From NCBI RefSeq assembly GCF_030580655.1, contig NZ_JAUQTB010000012.1:48324-112323 (forward strand): DNA of 64,000 nucleotides. The letters run 5' to 3'. Shown piece by piece: positions 1 through 7,789 of the stretch (positions are counted from its first letter, which is position 1; each line of letters starts with the position of its first letter). The stretch comes from Paenibacillus lacisoli (GTDB taxonomy: Bacteria; Bacillota; Bacilli; Paenibacillales; Paenibacillaceae). The notes beneath the pieces were generated by a model that was given only the letters and a program-made list of their open reading frames with translations, did not search any database and was not told the DNA's origin. Both the position numbers and the translations under genes were made by a program.

Positions 1-1
1 C

Positions 2-109
2 GGCGGCGGCGGTGGCGGACGTCCGGATATGGCACAAGCCGGTGGTAAGGACGCTTCCAAGCTGGACGAAGCGCTTGATCTCGCCAAAGAACTGGTAGGA
101 CGCGGCTAA
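2..109 (+). CDS. alaS: Alanyl-tRNA synthetase, C-terminal end (partial)
   Basis: Only the last 34 codons are in the window; the gene enters from the left edge. The reading frame gives a run of glycines followed by RPDMAQAGG and a short helix ending in ELVGRG, then TAA. This Gly-rich [11 protein letters not shown] segment is the classic end of the DHHA1 region of alanyl-tRNA synthetase, which charges tRNA-Ala with alanine in the cytoplasm. Gene order supports the call: in Bacillus subtilis alaS is followed by yrzL, yrrK and yrzB, the same order seen here. No terminator follows, but a possible promoter lies before the next gene. Confidence 0.93.
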   Translation, partial: GGGGGGRPDMAQAGGKDASKLDEALDLAKELVGRG

Positions 110-183
110 CTTGGACTGAGTAATGAAGTCCGGCAGTTCGCGAGCCATTTGAATAAGCAAAAAAAATGGGATCTGTAAAGCCT

Positions 184-212
184 TTGTTTCCTTCCAAGCA
201 TGTGATTATGGT
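184..212 (+). promoter_or_regulatory. Possible SigA promoter before yrzL
   Basis: TTGTTT and TATGGT are separated by 17 bp, about 60 bp upstream of the preferred yrzL start. A second -10-like hexamer, TATGAT, overlaps the end. It is plausible as an internal promoter of the alaS-yrzL-yrrK group but rests on pattern alone. Confidence 0.35.
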
Positions 213-271
213 ATGATGGAGGGGAATAGACTGGCATGATCCCATGTTTTTGCGGAAGCGAGGTGTCATCA

Positions 272-532
272 ATGGACTCCATGGATAAGACAGTCAAGTT
301 TAATGTCAGGGGCGATGAGAAAGAGGCCTCCCCCAAGGAAATACTGCTGACGGTATACGATTCGCTAGTGGAGAAGGAGTACAATCCGATCAATCAGATT
401 GTCGGCTATTTGTTATCCGGAGACCCGGCGTATATCCCGCGGCACAATAATGCCAGAAGCCTGGTCCGCAAGAAGGAACGTGACGAGCTGATTGAAGAGT
501 TGGTTCGTTCTTATCTTGCCCAGCACCGGTAA
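272..532 (+). CDS. yrzL: IreB-family regulatory phosphoprotein (UPF0297/DUF965)
   Basis: A small 86-residue cytoplasmic protein. The ATG at 272 is preferred because GAGGTG sits six bases upstream; an upstream ATG at 236 would add 12 atypical residues, and 281 is a further in-frame ATG. The N-terminus [12 protein letters not shown] matches the family's conserved start, where in Enterococcus IreB nearby threonines are phosphorylated by the PASTA kinase IreK. The conserved middle block around [19 protein letters not shown] and a basic, charged C-terminus are also present. Position between alaS and yrrK is the standard one in Bacillales. The function in this organism is inferred from Enterococcus, where the protein influences cephalosporin resistance; in bacilli the role is unsettled. 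Confidence 0.9.
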   Translation: MDSMDKTVKFNVRGDEKEASPKEILLTVYDSLVEKEYNPINQIVGYLLSGDPAYIPRHNNARSLVRKKERDELIEELVRSYLAQHR

Positions 533-668
533 CCCTGTGGATTGTTCTTGGTAAGGAGCAGGGCTGCCGGTCAGGTTCTGCAGGTTGTTTTTAGGCGGGC
601 AGAGCCGGGCATGAGGCTTGATTAGCTTTGCAGTCAGGGCTGTCCCTGACGGAATGGAGAATTATTGC

Positions 669-1085
669 ATGAGGAAGTTGGGTTTGGACTACGGTGACCG
701 CCGGATCGGTGTAGCCGTTAGTGATGCCTTCGGCTGGACGGCCCAAGGATTGGAAGTCATTGAAAGACGCAGTGATGAAAGTGAACTCGGCAGGATTGCG
801 GAACTGGTCCGCGATCATGAGATCAGCGAGATTGTGGTTGGTCTGCCGAAGAACATGAATGGCAGCGTAGGTCCGCGCGGCGAAATCTGCATACAATTTG
901 CAGGCAGGCTGCAGGAGCAACTGAACATTCCCGTACACCTTTGGGATGAGCGGCTTACGACAGTATCTGCAGAACGGGCACTGCTCGAAGCAGACGTAAG
1001 CCGGAAGAAGCGCAAGCAAGTGGTAGACAAATTGGCTGCCAGCTTGATATTACAAAACTATTTAGATGCACATAGTACAAGGTGA
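669..1085 (+). CDS. yrrK: Holliday junction resolvase-like protein YqgF/RuvX
   Basis: This 138-residue protein has the RNase H-like YqgF fold: LGLDYGDRRIGVAVSD at residues 4-19 carries the first acidic residue, IVVGLPKNMNG lies mid-protein, and LWDERLTT near residue 97 holds the next acidic pair. The family has been linked to Holliday junction resolution and to 5' end maturation of 16S rRNA; which applies here cannot be read from sequence. The ATG at 669 is chosen over one at 618 because a GGAG lies nine bases upstream and because the family starts at MRKLGLDYG. A small GC hairpin (633-650) lies just before this ribosome-binding site. The gene nearly abuts the DUF1292 gene downstream and is probably co-transcribed with it. 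Confidence 0.92.
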   Translation: MRKLGLDYGDRRIGVAVSDAFGWTAQGLEVIERRSDESELGRIAELVRDHEISEIVVGLPKNMNGSVGPRGEICIQFAGRLQEQLNIPVHLWDERLTTVSAERALLEADVSRKKRKQVVDKLAASLILQNYLDAHSTR

Positions 1086-1098
1086 GGGGGATTTCACA

Positions 1099-1401
1099 AT
1101 GGCTGAGAATCACGTGGGTATGCAAGAGGAACCAGAAATCATTTACATTCCTGATGATGAAGGCAACGAGGAAGAGTTCGAAGTCATCATGAAATTCGAG
1201 GTAGACGGATCTGACTCGAAGTATATGATGGTTGCTCCGGTCGACGGTGACGACGACGAAAGTGAAGTTTACGCTTTCCGCTACGAAGAGGATGGCGACG
1301 ACATAAAACTCTACGTCATTGAAGATGATGCGGAGTGGGATATTGTAGAAGAGACGTTCAATACGTTCCTGGTGGACGAAGATGAGGAAGAGAGCAAATG
1401 A
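1099..1401 (+). CDS. yrzB: DUF1292 protein, first copy (YrzB-like)
   Basis: A 100-residue, very acidic protein. The start at 1099 is preceded by GAGGGGG, whereas an upstream ATG at 1066 lies inside yrrK. After a short variable N-terminus it shows the DUF1292 pattern: IIYIPDDEGNEEEFEV, a beta-rich centre with YMMVAPVDGDDDESEVYAFRY, and a final acidic segment EDDAEWDIVEETFNTFL. B. subtilis YrzB is found at the same position between yrrK and mltG. No biochemical role is known to me for the family. It overlaps the second copy by four bases, suggesting translational coupling. Confidence 0.88.
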   Translation: MAENHVGMQEEPEIIYIPDDEGNEEEFEVIMKFEVDGSDSKYMMVAPVDGDDDESEVYAFRYEEDGDDIKLYVIEDDAEWDIVEETFNTFLVDEDEEESK

Positions 1402-1691
1402 GTTCATTCTCCAAAGAAGATGTGAAGTGGACTTCGGTGATCCGGGATTCGATGGGAACCGAGGTTGAGCTTCAGGATGAGCAGGGTAAGGCAGTCCTGT
1501 ATACTTTGAAGGCTGAATTTCAGCTGGGCGGTCAGGGTTATGCGGTGCTGGGTCAGCCGAATGGTGAAGATGAGGTATTCCGCATTGTGGTTTCTTCTGA
1601 CGGTGAGGTTGAATTAGCCGACATTGAGGACGACGAGGAGTGGGAAGACGTCTCCGAGCTGTACGATGAACTGACGTTCCCTGAAGAGTAA
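1398..1691 (+). CDS. DUF1292 protein, second copy
   Basis: A 97-residue acidic protein whose ATG overlaps the previous stop (ATGA at 1398-1401). It follows the same plan as its neighbour: a beta-rich core (GTEVELQDEQGKAVLYTLKA, then GYAVLGQPNGEDEVFRIV) and an acidic tail with DIEDDEEWEDVSELYDEL. The shared EDDxEWxxVxExxxxF-type ending shows the two are paralogues rather than pieces of one broken gene. B. subtilis has one such gene here, so this is a local duplication or a lineage-specific arrangement. Function unknown; the tight overlap implies both are made together. Confidence 0.8.
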   Translation: MSSFSKEDVKWTSVIRDSMGTEVELQDEQGKAVLYTLKAEFQLGGQGYAVLGQPNGEDEVFRIVVSSDGEVELADIEDDEEWEDVSELYDELTFPEE

Positions 1692-1721
1692 AATCAGGTC
1701 AAGACCGGAAGGGCGGAGATC

Positions 1722-2831
1722 GTGTCCGCTCTTTTTGGCTGTGAAGGAAGGATGGATGGTTGTTTGAGATCAAGCTCTGTACGCACAAAAAGAACTCGTA
1801 TCGGCACATTCCTTCTAATTCTTGTGATTGTCATTGCAGCAGGCGGGGGCGCGTTCGTCTGGAATGCAATGCAGCCCGTATCCAGACAGGAGCAGGCGGT
1901 TGATTTCACTATTGACAAAGGAATGGGAACGGCGGCAATTGCTGACCGTCTGCAGGAGAAGGGGCTGATCAAGAATGCCCTCGTCTTCAAAGCCTATCTG
2001 AAATGGAAGCAGGCAGGAGGCAATTTCCAGGCTGGCACCTATGCTGTACAGCCCGGAGCCACATTCACAGAAATTATTAATAAACTATCAGCCGGGGATG
2101 TAGTAAAGCCGGATATGATCAAATTTACCATTCCTGAAGGCTACACGATAGTTCAGATCGCAGACAAGCTGCAGGCTGAAGGGATTGCAGACAAGCAAAC
2201 TTTCCTGAAGCTGGCCAATGATCCGGCATCTTTCCATTCACCGCTGCTGGCCGGTATTCCCGCAGATGCGAAGCTGCGGTATAAGCTCGAAGGTTATCTG
2301 TTTCCTGAGACTTATGAGCTTCCTAAAGGCAGCACGGTGCAGGAGATTATTCAGCGTATGCTGGATCAGCTGCAGAAGGAGCTGGACCCTATTCCGGATC
2401 TGCAGGCCCTTCTGGATCAACGTGAGCTGACAATGCACCAGGCACTGACGATGGCTTCTCTTGTAGAACGGGAGGTTGTTGCAGATAAGGAACGTCCGCT
2501 CGTCGCAGGCGTGATTAATAACCGCCTCCAGCGGGGGATGAAGCTTGAAATTGATGCAACGGTCCAATACCTGCTGTACAAGCAGAAGGAACGCCTTTTA
2601 TACAGGGATCTGGAGGTCGAGAGTCCGTACAATACGTACAAGTATAAAGGACTTCCGCCTGGTCCCATTGCAAACCCGAGCCTGGAATCTGTCAAGGCGG
2701 TGCTGGATCCGGAGAAAAGCGATTATTTGTTTTATGTCACCAAAAAAGACGGCTCACAGGAGCACCTGTTTGCCAAAACCTATCAGGAACATTTGAAAAA
2801 TATTGAGAAAAGCAAGCAAATGTCAAAATGA
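1722..2831 (+). CDS. mltG: Endolytic murein transglycosylase MltG (YceG-like)
   Basis: MltG cuts nascent glycan strands at the outer face of the membrane and is thought to terminate peptidoglycan polymerisation. The protein (369 residues from GTG 1722) has a basic N-terminus, one membrane helix at about residues 28-48, a LysM-like segment, and the YceG catalytic domain. ASLVEREVV carries the expected catalytic glutamate near residue 249, and YNTYKYKGLPPGPIANPS is the conserved substrate-groove block. The start is uncertain: ATG 1752 and TTG 1764 are in frame, and the GAAGGAAGG just before them could serve the TTG. It sits where yrrL/mltG sits in B. subtilis, but the usual downstream methyltransferase yrrM is absent. 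Confidence 0.92.
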   Translation: MSALFGCEGRMDGCLRSSSVRTKRTRIGTFLLILVIVIAAGGGAFVWNAMQPVSRQEQAVDFTIDKGMGTAAIADRLQEKGLIKNALVFKAYLKWKQAGGNFQAGTYAVQPGATFTEIINKLSAGDVVKPDMIKFTIPEGYTIVQIADKLQAEGIADKQTFLKLANDPASFHSPLLAGIPADAKLRYKLEGYLFPETYELPKGSTVQEIIQRMLDQLQKELDPIPDLQALLDQRELTMHQALTMASLVEREVVADKERPLVAGVINNRLQRGMKLEIDATVQYLLYKQKERLLYRDLEVESPYNTYKYKGLPPGPIANPSLESVKAVLDPEKSDYLFYVTKKDGSQEHLFAKTYQEHLKNIEKSKQMSK

Positions 2832-2866
2832 TGCTGCATGCTGAACTCCAGGAGGTGAGCGGCGTT

Positions 2867-3796
2867 ATGGCTTATACACCCGAATTGCAGGCGACAGCGG
2901 CCAGTGTATCCGAAGCGCTTGAGATGATGGATGCTGGTGCCACTGCACTGCTGATCGGTGATGACCGGTTTGGCATGCGTCTGGCAGGTCATTTTACGCT
3001 GGAAGAAATACAAGAGACGACGAAGGCAGCCCATGCACGCGGCGTGAAGGTCATCGTGTCCATGAATAATTTGATGTCTAATGAACTGCTCAGAGAGCTG
3101 CCGGATTTTGTTGCTGCATTGGGAGAGATCAGTGTGGATGCTGTAGAATTTAACGATCCTTCCGTACTGGCAGCGGTCAAGGAGCATGCACCGAAAATTG
3201 CGCTGCATTGGAACGCAGAGATGACGTCCACGAACTATGCAACGGCTAACTATTGGGGACGCAAAGGGGCATCCCGTGTCGTATTGGCGCGTGAGCTGAA
3301 CATGGACGAAATTACAGAGATGATTCCTCATCTGGATATCGAGGCCCAGGTCCAGGTTCACGGGATGACAAACATTTATCATTCGAAGCGTCAGCTGGTG
3401 GCAAGCTACATGACTCATCAGGGACGGCAGGTAGAAGGTAACCTCGGCAAGGAGCGTGGTTTGTTCCTGATCGAAGCTGAGCGCCGGGATGAGAAATTTC
3501 CGATCTACGAAGATAGGAATGGAACCCACATTATGAGCTCGGATGACATTTGTATTATTGAGGACCTTCATATCATGCTGAATGCAGGTGTACAGAGTTT
3601 CAAGATTGAGGGGCTGCTGAAGCCGGCAGCCTACAATGCTGCAGTTGTACGCGCATATCGTCAGGCTATTGATACCTATTTACAAGATCCTGAAGGTTAT
3701 GCTTATGATGAGAGCTGGCTGGATGAGGTAAGGCAGCTGCAAGATCCTGAGCGGGAGCTATCGTTTGGCTTTTTCTACAAAGAGCAGGTTTATTAA
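2867..3796 (+). CDS. yrrN: U32-family tRNA hydroxylation protein, small paralogue (TrhP1/YrrN-like)
   Basis: A 309-residue U32-family protein, the length I recall for B. subtilis YrrN. The ATG at 2867 has a strong AGGAGGTGA eight bases upstream, which decides against an ATG at 2828 inside mltG. In place of the U32 signature with two cysteines, this copy reads VQVHGMTNIYHSKRQLVAS, so the cysteines that bind an iron-sulfur cluster in the larger paralogue are missing. In B. subtilis, YrrN and YrrO (TrhP1/TrhP2) take part in prephenate-dependent 5-hydroxyuridine formation at tRNA position 34. The adjacent pair here probably does the same, perhaps as a heteromer with this subunit lacking the cluster; that last point is inference. 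Older annotations call the family collagenase-like peptidases. Confidence 0.87.
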   Translation: MAYTPELQATAASVSEALEMMDAGATALLIGDDRFGMRLAGHFTLEEIQETTKAAHARGVKVIVSMNNLMSNELLRELPDFVAALGEISVDAVEFNDPSVLAAVKEHAPKIALHWNAEMTSTNYATANYWGRKGASRVVLARELNMDEITEMIPHLDIEAQVQVHGMTNIYHSKRQLVASYMTHQGRQVEGNLGKERGLFLIEAERRDEKFPIYEDRNGTHIMSSDDICIIEDLHIMLNAGVQSFKIEGLLKPAAYNAAVVRAYRQAIDTYLQDPEGYAYDESWLDEVRQLQDPERELSFGFFYKEQVY

Positions 3797-3814
3797 GTAA
3801 GGGGTGAACATCTT

Positions 3815-5140
3815 ATGCAAACCGTTGCAAAACGGAAATATACAGGTAAACGAAACCGTTTGGCCAAGCCTGAACTGCTTGCTCCTGCAGGCAATCTGGA
3901 AAAACTGAAATTCGCCGTTCACTATGGAGCTGATGCGGTCTACATCGGCGGGCAGAAGTATGGTCTGCGTTCGAATGCTGATAATTTCAGCTTTGAAGAA
4001 ATGAAGGAAGGCGTAGAGTTTGCCAAAAAATACGGTGCAAAGGTATTTGTGGCTACAAACATTTATGCCCACAACGAGGATCTGCCAGGGATTGAAGAAT
4101 ATTTGAACAATCTCTATAATGCAGGAATTACTGCAGTCATCGTGGCCGATCCGGCAATCATTGAAGTCGCTGCGCGTGCGGTGCCCGGGTTGGAGGTTCA
4201 TTTGAGTACACAGCAGTCCACCGTCAACTGGCAGGCCGTCAAGTTCTGGAAGGAAGAGGGGCTGCCGCGTGTAGTGCTTGGACGTGAGACAAGTATGGAA
4301 GAGATTGAAGAGATTAAGAAGCATGTGGATATTGAGATCGAAGCCTTTATTCATGGTGCAATGTGCTCTTCGTATTCCGGACGCTGTGTACTGTCCAACC
4401 ATTTTACCGACCGTGATTCTAACCGCGGTGGCTGCTGCCAGTCCTGCCGCTGGAAATACGATTTGTTTGAGGATGCCCGTGATCAAGTATGGGTATCGGA
4501 GGAAGAGGCACAGGACAGCCGTGTTCTGCAGCAGTTCCGTCTCGGCGTTAATCAGCTGCCGCTCTATGAGGAGCAGGATAATGCCTTCACGATGGGATCC
4601 AAGGATCTCTGCATGATCGGCAGCATTCCGGATCTGATCGATGTAGGAATTGACAGCTTCAAAATCGAAGGACGCATGAAATCCATTCACTATGTAGCGA
4701 CTGTCGTTAACGTGTACCGTCAAGCGATTGACAGCTATATGGCTGACCCGGAGAACTACGTGCTGAAGCCGGAATGGGTAGATGAGATCAACAAGGCGGC
4801 CAATCGTCCGCTGAATACAGGTTTCTTCTACGATACTCCGGATCATGAGGATCATATTTATGAAGCCGAAGATAAAGCGGCACCATATGACTTTGCGGGG
4901 CTCGTAGTGGATTACAATGCCGAGACGGGCATGGCGACCATCCAGCAGCGCAATCACTTCAAGCCCGGTCAGGAGGTCGAGTTTTTCGGCCCTAACGGGA
5001 CGTTCTTCAAGCAGCCGGTTGGCACGATCTATGATGAGGAAGGTCAGGAACTGGATGCCGCCCGCCACCCGCTGCAGCGGATTGTAATGAAGGTGGATCA
5101 GCCGGTTTCCTATTTTGACATGATGCGCAAGAAAAAATAA
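3815..5140 (+). CDS. yrrO: U32-family tRNA hydroxylation protein, large paralogue (TrhP2/YrrO-like)
   Basis: A 441-residue U32 protein beginning 18 bases after its paralogue with AAGGGGTG as ribosome-binding site. The N-terminal half is a TIM-barrel-like domain opening with PELLAPAGNLEKLKFAVHYG. The U32 signature is intact: EAFIHGAMCSSYSGRCVLS near residue 179, followed by RGGCCQSCRW, giving the cysteine set expected for an iron-sulfur cluster. A C-terminal beta-rich domain (about residues 350-430) follows. By analogy with B. subtilis YrrO/E. coli TrhP it should help convert U34 to 5-hydroxyuridine in wobble-reading tRNAs. A terminator directly after it ends the alaS-region transcript. Confidence 0.9.
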   Translation: MQTVAKRKYTGKRNRLAKPELLAPAGNLEKLKFAVHYGADAVYIGGQKYGLRSNADNFSFEEMKEGVEFAKKYGAKVFVATNIYAHNEDLPGIEEYLNNLYNAGITAVIVADPAIIEVAARAVPGLEVHLSTQQSTVNWQAVKFWKEEGLPRVVLGRETSMEEIEEIKKHVDIEIEAFIHGAMCSSYSGRCVLSNHFTDRDSNRGGCCQSCRWKYDLFEDARDQVWVSEEEAQDSRVLQQFRLGVNQLPLYEEQDNAFTMGSKDLCMIGSIPDLIDVGIDSFKIEGRMKSIHYVATVVNVYRQAIDSYMADPENYVLKPEWVDEINKAANRPLNTGFFYDTPDHEDHIYEAEDKAAPYDFAGLVVDYNAETGMATIQQRNHFKPGQEVEFFGPNGTFFKQPVGTIYDEEGQELDAARHPLQRIVMKVDQPVSYFDMMRKKK

Positions 5141-5169
5141 GAACAGGCATTTGCTTATTCAGTAATTCA

Positions 5170-5206
5170 AAGGCCCCCTATATCGGCATAGGAGGGCCTA
5201 TTTTTT
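5170..5206 (+). terminator. Rho-independent terminator after the U32 pair
   Basis: AGGCCCCCTAT and ATAGGAGGGCCT form a stem with one bulge around ATCGGC, followed by TTTTTT. It lies 30 bases after the second U32 gene. Confidence 0.85.
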
Positions 5207-5335
5207 ATAGTTTTTTAGGAAAAAAGATTCATTTTATTTGCTTGTTTTGAAGAGGAAAACTAAGAAACCTGTCGAATTACCATTTTAGACCACATCACAT
5301 GGTGATGGGAAATAACAGTGGTAGGTGACAGACAA

Positions 5336-7678
5336 ATGGGGAGTATGAGACAGGAAGATACACTGCAGGGGGAGCAACAAGGAACACAGTCGGAGAAGTC
5401 CAATAATAAGAGCGGATTTAGCCTCAAATCGCTTCGTAAGAAGCAGCCGAAGGCAATGAAGGATAACGGAGCTGCGGAAGCAGGCAAGCAGGCAGACCAG
5501 CCATCTGCCAATAAAATCAAAAATTTGTTAAAAATTAAAACGAAAGCGGTATCAAAGGAAGGTGCAGAAGGAGAATCAAAACGCTTCCGGCTGCAGCTAA
5601 ATCATTGGGGCCCGGCCTTACGCAATCTCAAAAATCTGGAGGCCCAAAATTTTCACCCTGGTAAATCGGTCGGAATCCGGTTATTTTTGATTTTCTTCGT
5701 GTCCATTCTGCTGTTCGTCGTTGGGCTGGGCGTCATGTCCTACAACATGGCCAAGAATACCATTGAGAACAATGCTGCAAGCGCTTATCAGGAAACGCTG
5801 AGTCAGACAGCATCCAAGCTCAGTCTGATTTTGGGACGTTTTGAAGATATCTCGACACAGACTTTGTTTGATGATGAGTTATCGACTCAAATGACCCAAT
5901 TGACGAATAACACAAATTTAAGCGCTTACGACTCCTTCTCAATTATTGCTGACATCAACAAGAGACTTCAGAATATCGCATTTACGAACAAATCCATTGA
6001 ATCGATCTATCTGGTGTCGTCAGATGCGGAGAAACCAATTTTAGGTTCCGGCAGTGTAACAGGCGCTGAAGGGATCCGTGATCAGGCATGGTTCAGCGAG
6101 CTCGTGGGGAAGAACGGGATTCAATGGATTCCAACGGCAGCAGATCAGAAAACGGATCCGACTTTCAAGCTCGCCCGTTCTATGAATACAGTAACAGGTA
6201 AGAAGACAGGATACGTTATGATTTTCAACTTGAAGTTAAGTGTACTGGAAGAGCAGTTAAGCGGCATTGATCTTGGCGAAGGAAGCATGCTGAACGTTAT
6301 AACCCGGGAAGGCGGCATTGTTGCATCCAATACACCGGGTACTGCAGGCAAGAACAACAAAGAGATTCCAGTTCAGACAATGACAGAAGAAAAAGGGAAT
6401 TCCAAGCTTACCGCTGATGTTGGTTCCGGCAGCAATGAATATCTTTCTGTCTACAATCAGATGGGTACGTCGCCATGGATTGTAACAGGCCTGGTGGCTA
6501 CTTCCGAGCTGACCAAAGATGTTAAAGGCATCTTGTGGACAACCTGGATTGCTGTTGGGGTAGCAATTGTTCTGGCCGTTCTAATCGGGTTGTGGATGGT
6601 TCGCATGATTGCCAAACCTCTGGTTGTCTTGAAAGATCTGATGATGCAGGGAGCCAAAGGTAATTTGAACGTTCGTACTTCACATAACTCCTCGGATGAG
6701 ATCGGGTTGTTATCGGCCAGCTTTAATGAAATGATGGAACAGATTACAGAGCTGGTGAAGCAGACGAACAGCTCGGCCCAGGAGGTACTGGATACAGCTA
6801 ATGAGCTTGGGGATGCCTCCAAGAAGACGGCAATCTCAGCCCGTGAAATTGCTGTAGCCACAGAGGAAATTGCCAACGGAGCAAGCAGCCTGGCTATGGA
6901 GGCGGAGAAGGGCAGCAGCTACACGGACAGCATCGCCCGTCAGGTTCAGAATGTTGTGACATCTAATGAAGAAATGGGACAGGCTGCCCGTAACGTGGAA
7001 CAGGTCAGCGAGAACGGTGCCCGCCAATTGGTTGAGCTGATGGGACAGACTCAGGAAACCGAGAATATGACACGCAATCTGGTCCGTAAGGTCGATTCGC
7101 TGAAAGAGACAACCTCTTCGGTGTTCCGGGTGCTGGAGGTACTGCAGAACATTACAAAACAAACCAACATCCTGTCTCTGAACGCCACAATCGAAGCGGC
7201 ACGTGCAGGACAAGCAGGTAAAGGCTTTATGGTCGTAGCCGATGAAATCCGCCAGCTGGCTGACCAGTCCCGCCAGTCCATTCTCATGGTAGGCAGTATT
7301 ACAGATAACATCATTAGCGAAATGAATGAAACGGTGGATGTGCTGTCCGAAGCATACCCTTTGTTCCAGAAGCAGATCCATTCTGTGAACAGCACCGGTG
7401 AAATCTTCCAATCGGTTCAGGAGCAGATGCGTGATTTTGTCGGACGTCTGGATTCTGTAACCGAATCGATCCGCGAACTGGACGAGTCGCAGGTGACGCT
7501 GTCGGAAGCTATGACGAATGTAAGCGCGGTGGCTGAGGAATCCTCTGCAACTTCACAGGAAGTGGCATCGCTCAGTAATGAACAGCAGCATGTCGGCAAC
7601 CAGCTAGTACAGCTGTCTGACAAGCTGCAGAATGTATCCAACGGATTGCGCGAAACATTGACCCGTTTTACCCTCTAG
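5336..7678 (+). CDS. Methyl-accepting chemotaxis protein with dCACHE-type sensor and basic N-terminal extension
   Basis: A 780-residue transmembrane chemoreceptor. AGGTGA seven bases upstream supports ATG 5336 over a GTG at 5318. Order of parts: a hydrophilic, Lys/Gln-rich cytoplasmic region (about 1-110), membrane helix 1 (about 113-135), a roughly 260-residue extracellular sensor of double-CACHE type, helix 2 (about 398-422), HAMP, and the coiled-coil signalling domain. The hairpin tip reads LSLNATIEAARAGQAGKGFMVVADEIRQLA, so contacts for CheA/CheW are retained. The ligand is unknown. The long cytoplasmic N-terminus is unusual, since most such receptors start within 10-20 residues of helix 1. 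It is flanked by terminators and stands alone. Confidence 0.9.
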   Translation: MGSMRQEDTLQGEQQGTQSEKSNNKSGFSLKSLRKKQPKAMKDNGAAEAGKQADQPSANKIKNLLKIKTKAVSKEGAEGESKRFRLQLNHWGPALRNLKNLEAQNFHPGKSVGIRLFLIFFVSILLFVVGLGVMSYNMAKNTIENNAASAYQETLSQTASKLSLILGRFEDISTQTLFDDELSTQMTQLTNNTNLSAYDSFSIIADINKRLQNIAFTNKSIESIYLVSSDAEKPILGSGSVTGAEGIRDQAWFSELVGKNGIQWIPTAADQKTDPTFKLARSMNTVTGKKTGYVMIFNLKLSVLEEQLSGIDLGEGSMLNVITREGGIVASNTPGTAGKNNKEIPVQTMTEEKGNSKLTADVGSGSNEYLSVYNQMGTSPWIVTGLVATSELTKDVKGILWTTWIAVGVAIVLAVLIGLWMVRMIAKPLVVLKDLMMQGAKGNLNVRTSHNSSDEIGLLSASFNEMMEQITELVKQTNSSAQEVLDTANELGDASKKTAISAREIAVATEEIANGASSLAMEAEKGSSYTDSIARQVQNVVTSNEEMGQAARNVEQVSENGARQLVELMGQTQETENMTRNLVRKVDSLKETTSSVFRVLEVLQNITKQTNILSLNATIEAARAGQAGKGFMVVADEIRQLADQSRQSILMVGSITDNIISEMNETVDVLSEAYPLFQKQIHSVNSTGEIFQSVQEQMRDFVGRLDSVTESIRELDESQVTLSEAMTNVSAVAEESSATSQEVASLSNEQQHVGNQLVQLSDKLQNVSNGLRETLTRFTL

Positions 7679-7698
7679 GGAATAATTCCATACGCTGG

Positions 7699-7739
7699 AA
7701 AAGAGCCATTCAAAGCCTCTGCTTTGAATGGCTCTTTTT
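7699..7739 (+). terminator. Strong rho-independent terminator after the first chemoreceptor
   Basis: An 18-bp perfect stem (AAAAGAGCCATTCAAAGC with its complement) around a CTCT loop, ending in a T run. Confidence 0.93.
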
Positions 7740-7789
7740 AGCTCATTGAACGGAACAGAACCGTTTGAATAAACAGGCAGAAGGACAAA

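Noticed and set aside
3758..5068. A 436-codon open frame on the minus strand opposite the second U32 gene
   Set aside because: The plus strand encodes a clear U32 protein; the antisense frame has no ribosome-binding site and no family motifs, as expected from codon bias. The same applies to antisense frames at 14962-15951 and 28479-29696.
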